Translations under genes and position numbers: made by a program
Notes under the pieces: generated by a model
The model's input: the letters and a program-made list of their open reading frames with translations, nothing else
Told to the model about the DNA's origin: nothing
Databases searched by the model: none
In this document: in pieces, positions 1 to 11,538 of the stretch
How positions within the stretch are numbered: the first letter of the stretch is position 1
Layout: the number at the start of each line of letters is the position of its first letter
From: Cerrena zonata
Taxonomy: Eukaryota; Basidiomycota; Agaricomycetes; Polyporales; Cerrenaceae
Direction of reading: 5' to 3'
Assembly: GCA_038087015.1 (NCBI GenBank)
Contig: JASBNA010000019.1
Span: 186,001 to 250,000, forward strand
Length of the DNA: 64,000 nt

Positions 1-45
1 TTCTTGGCAATTAGCGGCATATTGAACCCATCATTCTGCTCATAG

Positions 46-1386
46 ATTCTCCCCAAGTTCAAGAATGGATGAAGGAGTTGGATGGCCATGACATCCCCGA
101 TATTAGACCCACTCTTGATAATACTTGCGGTGGAGATCCCGAAGCTGCGGCCCAAGCTGAGGAGCGTGGGTGGTGGACATGCGGTGGTTGGACTGACGCA
201 AATGATATCACCGTTTGTCCCGACAAGCTCACTTGGGGTATCAGTTTCGATGATGGTCCTGGTCCATACAGTATGTGCTCATCATGTTATTGCCGTATTT
301 TCAACTAACAATTTCACTTTATAGCTGGGTTGGTTATTGCATTCTGATTCACGATGGGTCTAATTTTAATCGTTATTTTACAGCAAACTCTTGCAGTACC
401 TTGATGAGAAAGATCTCGCAGCCACTTTCTTCGTCGTCGGTTCTCGTTGCATTGAGCGCCCTCAACTCCTCGTCGAGGAACACATGGCCGGTCACGAAAT
501 TAGTGTACACACTTGGTCACATCACGTATGTTGTGTCCTTAGCTTCACACCGTCTTCACTCACTTATTTATCACATCAAACAGGCTTTGACAACCATGAC
601 CAATGAGCAGATCGTTGCTGAACTTGGCTGGACCCGTCACGCCATTCAAACGATCCTTGGTGTCACTCCTGTCACTTTCCGTGCTCCTTTCGGTGACATT
701 GGTAAGTTCTACCTTGAATTATCGTCCAATATTCACAAGCCAACTGAAATATTCTAGACAACCGTGTTCGTGCCATTGCCAATGCCATGAACCTCCGTTC
801 GATCATCTGGACCCGGTACAATGGCTTTGCGTATGATACCAACGGTACGTGCACTTCCACTGCGTCTAAATCCATGCATTAATATTCCATACTATCTTGT
901 TAGACTGGAAGGTCGCTGGTGGTGTCGTTAGCCCAACCGACCAAATGGCCACTTTCGACTCTATCCTCGGCAATGCCACTCTTATGGACAACGGTTTCAT
1001 CGTGTTGGAACACGATCTTTACGAACAGACCGTTGATCTTGCTATTGGCTACACTTTGCCAGCTGCTCAGTCACACAGCCCCGCGTTCACAGTAAGCCCT
1101 GACTTCCGTTAATATCCTTGTAAAATGGCTCGGTTTGTTTACACCGCGCCTTTTCCAGCTCAAGTCCATCGGCGAGTGTCAAAATATACCCCTCACTGAT
1201 ATGTACCTTGAGACGACAACCAACAAAACCGTCGCAGCCAAGAGCAGCAACTCAACAACATCCTCGTCAACAACCACTCCCAAGGGTGCTGCTAGCACGG
1301 GCAGCGACAGCTCAGCGTCGAGTTTCGCAATTCCCGCGCTCAGCGCCGTCTTTGCTGCAGCCTTGGGCAGTTCGCTTTTGCTCTAA
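46..1386 (+). CDS. Chitin deacetylase (polysaccharide deacetylase, CE4), 5' partial
   Basis: Removes acetyl groups from chitin at the cell surface to give chitosan. The NodB fold is plain: SFDDGP (metal-binding Asp pair), HTWSHH (metal-binding His pair), RAPFGD, and a late IVLEHD carrying the expected His. A cysteine-rich WWTCGG stretch precedes the domain, as in basidiomycete chitin deacetylases. The end is a Ser/Thr-rich stalk followed by a hydrophobic tail, so GPI anchoring is likely (inference). Exons read as 46-270, 325-328, 384-525, 584-701, 758-844, 904-1091 and 1159-1386. The second exon is only 4 nt; it joins ..PY to TGKLLQYLDEK and is needed to keep the frame. The codon after the acceptor at 43-45 continues an exon outside the window, so the signal peptide is not visible. 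Family call is firm; the substrate is from family knowledge. Confidence 0.93.
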
Positions 1387-2068
1387 GTGTCGGCATTCCG
1401 TTATTTTGTTCTGATGACTATGAGGGCTTGACGGATTTGGGGCTGACAGTGCATGTCGTTGGGAGATGATCTTTTACTTGGACATATTAAACTTTTAGCT
1501 TCTTGATTATACTTCTCTCATATCATCTATCTCACCTTCTAGAATAGCGATTATTGGGACATCGCAATAATTCTGTTGTCTTTTCCGGTTGCTCGTGGAC
1601 ATCGCCGACTGAATCTCTTAAGTTTTGAATTTAGAAGGTCATCCAATTCCAATTTCTCTGTCTCCTGCACGTCTGCTTGTTTTCCCCCATTATCTTACTA
1701 CTCTTAGTTCACAAGGTACCTCATGCTCTTATAGATCACCACGGACAATTTCCAAACAATATGATTTTTCGGTTTTATGCCTTCCGAAGGATTGTAACCT
1801 ACTACACAGATCGCGACTTATCTTGTTACTAATGTTTAATATCCTGCAGAGCCACACCAATGTCGATTTTTGCAACGTGCTTGCTATCGTGCAACATCTT
1901 CTGCCTCGAGGCTGCTGTTCGAGTGCATTCCATGACAGTTAAGTTTTCAGTAGTATGACATTCGAGTGGCTCAATCGTTCTTCGTTCTCGTTCAAATAGT
2001 TTACAATTTCCTATCATGCCCTTATTTCATCGTACCCAGAACTCTTTCCCCTCCCATTCATTGTACTC
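1387..2068. other. Intergenic gap, no gene seen
   Basis: This is the downstream flank of the chitin deacetylase and the upstream flank of the first DUF6535 gene. The open frames here are short, lack recognisable domains and have no good splice context. No repeat or TATA box stands out. Confidence 0.5.
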
Positions 2069-4547
2069 ATGAGTGATAACATGGTCAGTGATTTTATGTA
2101 ACACTCCATGCTCTAAAACTCATGTAGCTGATTATCTTCATCTAGTCCGCAAAAGTCCCAAGGGTCAAGATTATTTCTCCACCACAAGCCTACAACAGAT
2201 TGAGGAATACAAACTCTGATGCTCCTTATCTCGACTCCCGCCAGACGTCGCATTCGACCTCTGCGACATTGAGGAACTCCCCAGTCTCTCCGCCCCTACC
2301 TGTGTCCCAGATTCATACCAATCCCATCCCATCTACACAAATATTCCTACGACGCTATAAGTTAGCCCGTGTCAACACTAACTCTCGTGGTTCCTCGCCT
2401 GTGGATTCTATCGTGAAGAGGTCGTCCCAAAATTTCAATAACAAAACACTCCCTCAGCCATGCGAAGCTCAAATTCTATCGGTGGCGTTAGGAAACAACG
2501 ATAAGCATACTACTACTACTCAAACCGCTTGGAAGGCACTCGATCGAACTCTGACCAGAAAAGACTGCGATATGGTAGATGGATGGAAAACCGAAATTGA
2601 TACTTTGCTCGTCTATGTAAGTGATTCAGAAACTCATACTTGAATGAATTGTCAATTGATTGGAATAATAGACCGGTCTCTTTTCGGCAGTCGTGACAGC
2701 ATTTTGTGTCGAGTCCTTCAAGGCGTTGAAACAGGACCCGGAAGACGTCATGGTCCTGGTTCTGAGAAGAATATTAGATCGACTCGAAGGAACAAGTGGT
2801 GCAGCCATCACCACCCCCGCAAATCTGACGTTCGCTAGGAGAATAAACATTATGTGGTTCTCCTCTCTAGTCTTAGGTCTCTCTGCGGCCTTCATATGCA
2901 TCTTGGTCAAGCAATGGCTCCGCGAGTTCCTCATGAACGGACCTGGCTCTCCACGAGACAATGCGCGAATTCGAGAATATCGTTTCCAGGGATTTATCAA
3001 GTGGCGCGTCCCTGATACCATCGCCTTGCTACCCCTCATGTTGCAGGCGGCACTGGCTTTTTTCTTCGCTGGTCTAGTCGATCTACTGTGGAGCTTGGAC
3101 CGAACTGTGGCTATCGTGCTTACGGTTCTCGTGTCCATCTCGCTTTTCTTTGTCATTGTCACAACTATATTGCCTTCGTTGTTCTTGGACTCGCCGTACA
3201 GATCTCCACAAGCACACGCTATCTTCCGCACTAGCCGACTGGTGTTTAGTGTCATCGACAACGTCGTGCTACGTTTATTGTGGCTTATTCGTTCTCCTCG
3301 TTCCCTCCCTACCGCCTCCTCGATATCCGCAAGGCCGCTATCGCAAGGTAGCTTAAGCGAGTCCTCTCATTCGCGTGATAGGAAATCGCACCAAAATTGG
3401 TACGAGTACGAAAAGCATCAAGCTCTTAAAATGGATAAGGCATTGGATCACCGTATCATTGTAGGAGCTGATGTTACCCTGATGGACGATTTCTTTCTTC
3501 GAGACGTATTGCGGATGTGTATAAATGACACAGATAAGCATACCGCGTTCGCCACTCTTCTAGATATCCTAGACAACAGGGCGGTCGACGTTAAGGAGAA
3601 AGGTCCCCTTTCGAAGCAGTCTAATGCCATCGACGACGAAACCGCAACCGCAGGGAATATTATCTTGGCCGAGATCGTGGTGGACGTGCTCACGAAGCTT
3701 ATAGACGAAGACTGCGACGAAATTCTGCGACTCTTGGATTATTTGTATAGCCTATGTACTAGCATACCTTTTGTCCACACCAAGTCCATCCCAAGGGATA
3801 TTTTCGAAGTATATCTCAAGTCATTCCGATTGCTTTCGCACCTTTTACACCATTCAGGTCACCAAGAGTCGGAAAATATTCAAGAGAAAGCATTCGAGCT
3901 TATATATTATCTCTGCCGCACCTCGAATATCCTTGTTCTAGATGATACTGGTCAGTCCTCAATATTTATACTACCATCTAAAATACTCACTGTCTCTCAC
4001 AGTCGTATCCAAGATAGCGGCTTATGCACAGCAACTATCTGGCCGTCGTAACCCCCACTACCACAGGGCGTGTACGATTGTTTTCGTGTTCTCTGATGAC
4101 CGTTTCAGTCTCTGGACCTCGGACTGGCAAAATACGATCCTAGGTTTTTTGAAGAGGGTAGAACACTATATCGCTATGGCAAGTACAAGCGAGATAGAGG
4201 CCCTAGGACCTGAACTCTTCATGAAAGGTATCCTCGCAGTACGCGTTATGGAGACCTACAAAATATGCGATGCCATCCTGGAGCATATTTCGCACAAGAT
4301 CCCCACGACTGAACAACATCAGGATTATGACATCCCCAGGAGCGTCCCACCCTCTTCGCCAGTAGCAGAGAATGCGGCGAGGAAGGTCACTGGTGTAGAG
4401 ATTCGTGCATCTCCCCGCGTATTTGGTGTGTTGGACAATACGTCAATGCCTTTGAATGTCCATGGTTTACAAATATCGTCGCTCGCTGACATTGGGGATA
4501 TTACATTAGGATCTCCCGTTCATCGAGTCCGATCGAATTTCATATGA
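2069..4547 (+). CDS. DUF6535 domain membrane protein (copy A)
   Basis: Function unknown; DUF6535 proteins are a large basidiomycete family. The hallmark is a W-x-x-EIDTLLVY segment followed, across an intron, by TGLFSAVVTAFCVESFKAL, then three strongly hydrophobic stretches (near MWFSSLVLGLSAAFICILV, LLPLMLQAALAFFFAGLV and VAIVLTVLVSISLFFVIV). A KQWLREFL motif follows the first of these. After the membrane part comes about 400 residues of soluble, probably helical sequence with no named domain. Exons read as 2069-2083, 2146-2616, 2672-3950 and 4003-4547. The start is the least sure part: an ATG with five codons, then an intron with a GTCAGT donor. About 100 Ser/Thr/Pro-rich residues precede the domain. 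Two paralogues lie at 9155-11304 and 11539-14096 on the other strand. Confidence 0.88.
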
Positions 4548-4779
4548 ATGTCTTGTAGTGTCTCCATCTGAATTCTTTACTCCTTACATACGTTCACTGA
4601 TCACTGCTACGGGATTTATTTGGGAATCTATTTTACACCCTGCAGTCATTTTTGGGGATCGAAACAATGGGTTGCAATAGTGTGTCAGGTATTCTACATG
4701 CCACCGAATACCGTGGTCTAATATGATGTACAAGCACCAGGAAATATACAAATCGATACAAGAGATGAATTGAGTATCA

Positions 4780-7603
4780 TCAGAGGATAGTTACCAACGC
4801 CAACCAAAGCGCGCTCCACAGTCCTATTATCCTCTCTGTCCATGACCACGCCATAACATTCTGAGCACCATTGTTGTTAGCGGCCGCAGAGCCACCGGAC
4901 TGTGTAGGAATAGCCGTCTGTGTAAAGCTCTCCCAAGCTGCCAAAGTCGCAGAAGGATAGAAGAAAGTCGATTGAGTAGTTCCTGAACCGAGGGCGATAC
5001 CCGATTGACCAGGCATGAGGTTGTTGGCAAAGATTGATGTGTTTTCTCCGCCAACAACAGAGTTGGAGCCATCGAAGAAACCAGTTTGGTTGTTACCGAG
5101 AACGAATTCACGAAGGAAGACAAATGCCTGGAAACAATTAGATGTAGTGGAGTAGAGTTGGTTGCTAAAAGGACATACGTTTTCAGGTTGGCTTTGAGGA
5201 ACGAGGTGACCGGCTCCAGTGAACAATACGAATGTCCAGTTGCGCTCCTGATGAACGATTCCAGCAAACTCTCCTCGGTCATTGGTCCAGACGGTGCTTG
5301 GCTTCCTCGAGAATCCTTGAATGCCGCCGAAAGTAGTGTTCTGAATGGTAACTGCGTATATGAAACACGTAAGACTCATGTATATTATAGAGCATAACAT
5401 ATTGACAAACCTTCTGAGCCACGATGGGGTACCAAAGAATCGTCGTTACCAGAGTAGATGACGACGCTAACGTTATTCTTGGTTGCGTTGGCAGCTAGTT
5501 CGTCAAAAAAGGCCATAGGTCTGCGAACACAAAGTTATGTATGGTCATGTTCACAGAATATCCCAAGTATCACCCCTACCTCAAACCTAAAAATCATGGC
5601 GGTCAGAATTGAAGATTACTGATTTGACAAGCAAACTTACTCGGGTCTGCAGAACCTTGAACATTGCCTAGAGATTAAAATTAGTTACGTGACGTTCATA
5701 AGCTCGAGAAATACATACCAAAGGGATACCGAATACTCATTACCCAGTTCTTACTTGTGGGGGCATGTAACGCAGTACGTGTACGATTGTCTGTTATTCG
5801 GTATTAGTTGTGGTTACCTTAACTCTATAAATGATATTACCGTTGAGGAAGAATGCAGCATCAGACTGGGATCGTACAGTCTCTGGGTCTAACCCGTCTG
5901 GAAGGTCGTAGAGCTGAAAGTCAGAGTACATGTGAGACATTAGTAACATTAATGTGAGGTTTAATGTCTTACATCCAATCCCTGGAGAAGATCCACATTC
6001 GATATGTTGACTATCCAGGTCCCATTTAGTAATCCGCTCGTATGGACATCGAAATTCACTTACCCCAAGGGAGGGAGAAATTGAGAGCATAATCCATCAT
6101 TTCTGCCCAAAGGAAACAACCATAGAAAGTATCAATCGTGCCATTCGGTCTTCCACTTAAATCTCTCTTTTCTTGCAACCAACTATCGCGTTTCTCTTTC
6201 GAAGCTGGCTCCGACTCATCAGAAAGTCTTGCCTTTGCTTCAGACAGAAGGGCCTGTTTGCTGCGAAGGCGCGTACTGCTGGAGAAACGACTGTCGGCGC
6301 TGTTACCATCCGGAAGACCAGGCGGAGTCAGATTGGGGAAGTGACCGTTCTGAGGATATGTCAAGTTGAGGTCGTATCCACATAGCTGAGACCTACATGA
6401 TGGTATTAGGAACCGGAAATTTTCGGGTTTACTAGAGATGACGTACTGCTCTTTGAAGTAACCATATACCTCTGGATCATAGCCAATTAATTGAGGATAT
6501 GTTTCGATGACGCTCAGCTAACAAGTTTGCATGAGACTTGCGCCCGTTCTTCTAGAAAGGAATAACGTACCGCAGGAAGATTCTCGCCAACAGCGTCAGT
6601 GTTCAGAGTCCCGTCACCGATCACAAACTTGGCAAGTTTGACAGGAGGATTGGTCATGCCGAAGTAGGCCTTGACAAGATAAGGGATGTAGGTTCCTGCA
6701 TAGCTTTCTCCGGTGATGTAAAGAGGTCGGTTTTGAAGGCTCGGGAAGACCTTGACAAGGTTGGCTAAGAACCCGAACTATCCACGAGCATTTTAGCGCG
6801 GGATTTCCAGTCCTCCTGTCGGAACTTACGAAGTCTGTTGCCATCTGGTCCTCATCTTTAACTAAAATTAGGAGGAAAACGTAAATATCCAGTCAACAGG
6901 GTACAGATCGAACATCTCACCATATCCATCACTGTCAACTGTAGAGAACCCCACGCCACTATGCAGTGAGGCAGAGGTCAGTTATTCGCGTAGGATGTTT
7001 GCATAATTATCACTCACACTGGCTGGTCAATCCAGACGTAATCCGCTAGTTGATTCCAGCTCCAATTGTTTGCAGCAATTGTGTAGTCGTTTTGAATTTG
7101 GAGCAGGCCGTTCTAAACAATCAGAACTTTCATCAAGCGACCCGCGTGTACATTGACTAAAAATAAACGACATACTTCGAAAAGCGCAGCAATGAGACTC
7201 GAGGATCCGGGACCCCCATTAAGCCAGAGTCCCCATGGCTCATTGCTCTCGCCAGCGTTAGCGGTCAACGAGCCATTCTCTTTCTCAAATGCCCAGAAGA
7301 AGAGCGTGTTGTTGGGATGATTCGGCCTATCGACAGGAATGTTTCCCGCAAAGTTACGAGCGAAAGGGAAGGTTACATTAGGCAACTGGTCAGTAACCTC
7401 GAAGTCTGCGTACAGAGTATCAGCAGCGTACACGGCGGGACATAGATACAGATATATCACATACATTTCTGCCATTCAGGGCCGAAGGCACCTGAGGGCT
7501 TTCCAGGATAGTCATGAGGAAATGAGCTTGGTAGCTTTTGTGACCTCTGTGCAGAGACTAAGCCGCAAGCGAGGGCAAGAAAAGTGATGATAGGGCGCAG
7601 CAT
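4780..7603 (-). CDS. Serine carboxypeptidase S10, copy A, GPI-tailed
   Basis: Secreted exopeptidase that trims C-terminal residues at acidic pH. It starts at 7603 with a clear signal peptide (MLRPIITFLALACGLVSAQ). The alpha/beta-hydrolase triad is visible: Ser in GESYAGTYIPY, Asp in the conserved strand before the final domain, and His in GAGHLVPQSQPENV. The oxyanion segment WLNGGPGSSSL is intact. A family-typical insertion (RANGTIDTFYGCF context) separates the halves. The C-terminus ends in a hydrophobic tail (RIIGLWSALWLALVTIL) after a small-residue region, suggesting a GPI anchor. The gene is cut by many small introns. Its early exons are nearly identical to copy B at 15108-17917, which lies head to head with it. 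A TATA-like box sits about 114 bp upstream. Confidence 0.92.
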
Positions 7604-7965
7604 AGTGTGTGTCTTCAATATTCGAGGTGGCGGGATATGTTCCACCAACAGCCTGAAGTTGTCTGTAACGATCTAAGTCAGTGCCCGCCTGAGAGAAGAT
7701 TCAACTTGACCCGGGGTATATATAGGCGGCGACCTGCGTCTCGAGGCGTGGTCCGTGATACCTAACAATTGACGGTGGCTGTCAAGATGATGTTACTGGA
7801 GAGTCCACATAACGGATGTTCATCTCGAAGACCATGTATACTATAATAGGAAACTGCACGAGACCAAGCAAATCTATTTTTAGACATAGTGACATAGCAA
7901 CATGATAGACCACTCATTCTGAGTTCATATCAATATATAGAGTACATCGGACAATCGGTGTTAGC
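7604..7965. other. Intergenic gap between S10 copy A and the RRT8-like gene
   Basis: About 360 bp holding the S10 copy A promoter and the 3' flank of the RRT8-like gene. Apart from the TATA-like run I see nothing in it. Confidence 0.5.
7717..7724 (-). promoter_or_regulatory. TATA-like box of S10 carboxypeptidase copy A
   Basis: TATATATA, about 114 bp upstream of the start codon at 7603, a plausible spacing for a fungal core promoter. It is based on sequence alone. Confidence 0.45.
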
Positions 7966-8968
7966 TTATTCTGCTTTTGCTCTAACATCTCCTTCGTTTG
8001 TTTTCGGAGAATTCGGGGCATTTGCTCGTGGGCTTTCGATCAAGTTCTCTCTGGCTTCGATGTCGGCAGCCCACAACGCTGCTCCGACTGTATTGGTGAA
8101 GCTGAACACGAGTCCGACCAGAGGAATGAATGTGAAGAGCATTGTCGCCATCCCGAATCTATCAAGTTTCACTTCAACACATTTCCGCCACCCTACTATA
8201 ATCAGGAAAATGGACATACGCTGTGTATTCAGCCTTCCTTGATTCGATGAAACGCTTCCTTCGTGCACTGTCCCAGCCTTTCAGTTGAAAGTACCTTGTG
8301 TGCCAACCCGGTCCGCCACGCTGTCCGTTGATGAAAAGGAACGCCACCGTTCCAATCACCGGAACGAAGTTCAGAGGTAATGATAGCAGATACTTCATAA
8401 GTCCATCTCTTGAAAGCGCTTGGAAAGGTCGAACGAGAGCTCCTTCAATACCTTCTTTCTTGGTACTACTCGCGTACTTGGTTTTCCCATCTCGGACAAG
8501 ACTATTCTGTCCCCTTGACACGAGTGTTGTATCAAACACTTGTGAGAGGGCAGGCTCGAGGAAGAGTGCGCGGGCGAAGAAAGTGACGAGAAACACTGAT
8601 TCTGCTCCGACGAGGAGTAACGCGAGTATTGGACCGAGGGGCCCTGTGAAGATTGAAAGGAACGCCGCCTGCGGTAGGTAAGTGAAGAAGGCGAGGACGG
8701 TGAAGATAATTGCGGATGTCAGAAGCGACGTGAATAATGTTCTGGAGACGGATAGTATGACATGTGGATCTAATGGAATGTTGTGCTTTTGTCAATGTCC
8801 TATTGTTTCATGGGGGTAGACGGAAAGCTTACGCAGTAGAGTGTACAGCACACCTCGGATTGGCCACAGCCACGCAAAGGAGATTATTGCTTGTCCACTC
8901 AAACGTGCTACTACAGTTGCTTCCTGAAGCAATTGTTGTAACAGACCTTCAGTTTGACTGGTCGACAT
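7966..8968 (-). CDS. RRT8/EI24-like multi-spanning membrane protein
   Basis: Resembles the fungal outer spore wall RRT8/LDS family (EI24-type fold), membrane proteins of lipid droplets and spore wall in yeast. The diagnostic part is SLPLNFVPVIGTVAFLFING, followed by RGGPGWHTRYFQLKGW, where family members carry a conserved PLNFIPVVGT...H.RYFQLK block. Hydrophobic segments lie near the N-terminus, around the ILALLLVGAESVFLVTFF region, in the diagnostic block, and in the last exon (TMLFTFIPLVGLVFSFTNTV). Three exons: 8968-8833, 8769 to about 8221, and about 8158 to 7966. The start is the ATG followed by STSQTEGLLQQ. A TATA box lies about 70 bp upstream. The function here is inferred only from the family. 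Confidence 0.7.
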
Positions 8969-9034
8969 TGTGAAATGTTTCAAGGGAAGAGATGTAATGC
9001 ATGCGAATAAGGCCGTACGCATACGGCATGGGGC

Positions 9035-9042
9035 TTTTTATA
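9035..9042 (-). promoter_or_regulatory. TATA box of the RRT8-like gene
   Basis: TATAAAAA on the minus strand, about 70 bp upstream of the start codon at 8968. Confidence 0.5.
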
Positions 9043-9154
9043 GAGATTCGTGGGCATGACATCATTCCAAACCTGGTTGCCTATTCCAGATGTATCCTTG
9101 CTATCATATAGGAGCGCATTAGTAGCGTCATGAACTCCAACTAAACTAAGGATT

Positions 9155-11304
9155 TCAAACTCTATCTGAGTTAGTATACCGTGATTCGTTATGAACCTTG
9201 AATAAACTACGGTCAGGCTGAGAGTTGACATTGGGGCCAAGCAAAAGGAAGGTATTAACATCTATGGTAATTTTGCTATCCGACTTGAACGTAAGTATGG
9301 AAGAGACAAAAATAGGAAAACCTCGTACCTCATGTGTGGGTGTGAATGTTCTTATTTTATCTAGAACTTCAATGTGGGTTATAACTTCTTGCTTGGGCAC
9401 CTCATGGTTGTCGAGGCGTTCCTTCGCATTAGTTTGGAATGCCTGAAGTAACGTAGGATTCACTAAGAGCGGGTTTGATTCTGCGAAATTCAGAACAGCT
9501 GATACCAGAGTCGACGGGGAAGATGCTAAATCGTAGGTATGGTGAGGTGTGGTGAAATGAGCCTCGAGTAGAGTGAGTATGTGTTCGATTTTCTCGTGAA
9601 GATGAGAGATACCGTCGAAATTCCGAGATGCAAATTCAAGGATCATGGTGCACCCTGCCTGAAATGTTTCTCGCCACGGGAAAGCATCTACAGTGTATGC
9701 GAGGAGATAGTCGATTACTGTAGGTCTAACAAATCAGCAGGGCACATTTGTCGAGAGGAAATAACTGACCAACAGCATCAACCAAGACCGAAGAATGCGA
9801 TGACAAAACCCGCAAGGATTCGAAAGCTGTTTTCTGAACAGATACATCACCAAGAACGAGGAATGGTGCCAGAACTCGATATAGACGTTGGTAAAGAAGG
9901 GTGACATGTACCGGCTGCTTTTTGTCAGGTTCGACTGGTAACGCCCGGCATAGTCTGTTCAGCATATCAATCATGATCAGGGTACGGGAGCTGTCCTTCG
10001 TGTCTATTCTTGTCAAGACGTCCGCAATCAGATGAATTAGCGTCGATAACTCGCTGTGAACGACATCGACATGTTTCCAATCCGGAATTCCTCCTAATGC
10101 AGTATGTGCTCGGTTGTGTAAGATATCCATAATGACGTCCCATGCGACCCGATATTCAGTATCTTTGATACATTCACGGAGGACGTCGTGCAAGAATCTA
10201 TCATCTCTGAGGAAATCATCAGCGCTCGAAAGGGCACGATGATCCAGAACCGCTTCCCGACTAAGGATACAATGTTTCTCTCTGTCTCTCCAATGCCGAT
10301 GATACCGTCTCTGTTGCAAATCTGCAAACCACATTCGGATTTTGTTTCGGGTTGGATGGAATATTTGAGATGGATCTATGAACAATGGCCAAGGTGTACG
10401 AGGACGTCTCGGAATGAATGGTTGCAGGATGGTTTCCAAAATAGGGATTACAAGTTTGTCGTTTGTCCATTGCTTGATCCTGTATATACCTAGGGCCTGA
10501 GGTGAGGTATAAGGACACTCGTCACTGAACGTTGGTATGATCGTAGTGATAATAAGAAACAGCAGTGTCGCAGCAACGAAAGCTGTAATTACACCGGCCA
10601 CTACAACATCGAGTTGCCATAGAAGGTCAACTACTCCGCCCAAAAAGAATGCGAGCGCAACCTGCAAAATAACAGGAAGGGATGACACGATTGCGGGTAC
10701 CTTCCATTCAATAAGGCCTTCTCGTCTGAATTGACGAATACGGGACCGTTGTCTAGGGAATTCGGCGGTAAAGCTCATCATATAGTCCCTGAGCCATTGT
10801 TTTACCAATATTCCGATAGATGCGGCACCTAGACTTAGCACCAAAGACGCAAACCACAGAACGTTGATACGTCGTGTGAAGGGTAAAGAGAAGCCACCGT
10901 TCTGGTTGATTGGCACACTGGTAGACACGGACTGGTTTGACGCATTCGCGAGTTGCTGGCTAATTTGGGCGAGCAGTAACACCATCGTCTCCTGTGGGTC
11001 CTGCTGTAGGAGTCTATATGCCTCGATGATGAAGGCAGTGATGACCGCTGAAAACAGGCCAGCCTGAATATGAATAAGTTGCATTCAATGACAAAAAGAC
11101 ATGATCACGAACAAACACCAAGAGAGTGTCGATGTCCTCTTTCCAACCGTGGATCATATGTTCATCACGCTTGCGCAATGCCTCCACGCATGCAGTCCAA
11201 GCTTGAGCAGCAGAAGTCGGCTCTGGTTGTGCTGTCTTTAGTTTCGCATCATCGGCGGGGTTGCATCGGATGCCTGATGAAGTTTGGAATGTTGACAAGT
11301 TCAT
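9155..11304 (-). CDS. DUF6535 domain membrane protein (copy B)
   Basis: Unknown function. It shows the full DUF6535 layout: HGWKEDIDTLLVF, a 49-nt intron (11064-11112), then AGLFSAVITAFIIEAYRLLQ, QDPQETMVLLLAQI, a KQWLRDYM motif and three hydrophobic segments. About 400 soluble residues follow. A second intron (9718-9769) joins LVDAV to VIDYLLAYTV, at the same place as in copy A. The start is ATG at 11304 (MNLSTFQTSSG), leaving a short N-terminus of about 60 residues before the domain, shorter than in copies A and C. The stop is at 9155. The C-terminal 190 residues differ from both other copies and show no known domain. It stands in tandem with copy C, 235 bp away. Confidence 0.88.
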
Positions 11305-11538
11305 AGTTGCATGTAAGATGAGAGGGCTACATCTTGTCAAGACGTGCAATCAGGCATAAATTGGACGGAAGTGTTTGCCTAATTTGGAAGCCATATGTGT
11401 ATAAAAGGAAATCCATAATTTCGCTCTTCGTTACAAAGAGGTATACTGTGCATTGTGCACAATAATGCTGAATAGCAGTGCAAATAGAATTACAAGGTAA
11501 ATTACTCTTAATAGTTATATGGTTAGTTCCCCAGACAT

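Noticed and set aside
1625..1942. A 105-codon plus-strand frame
   Set aside because: It has no domain or splice context and overlaps an equally open minus-strand frame.
2626..3261. A 211-codon minus-strand frame
   Set aside because: It is antisense to the DUF6535 copy A membrane region, where the plus-strand protein is clearly the real one.
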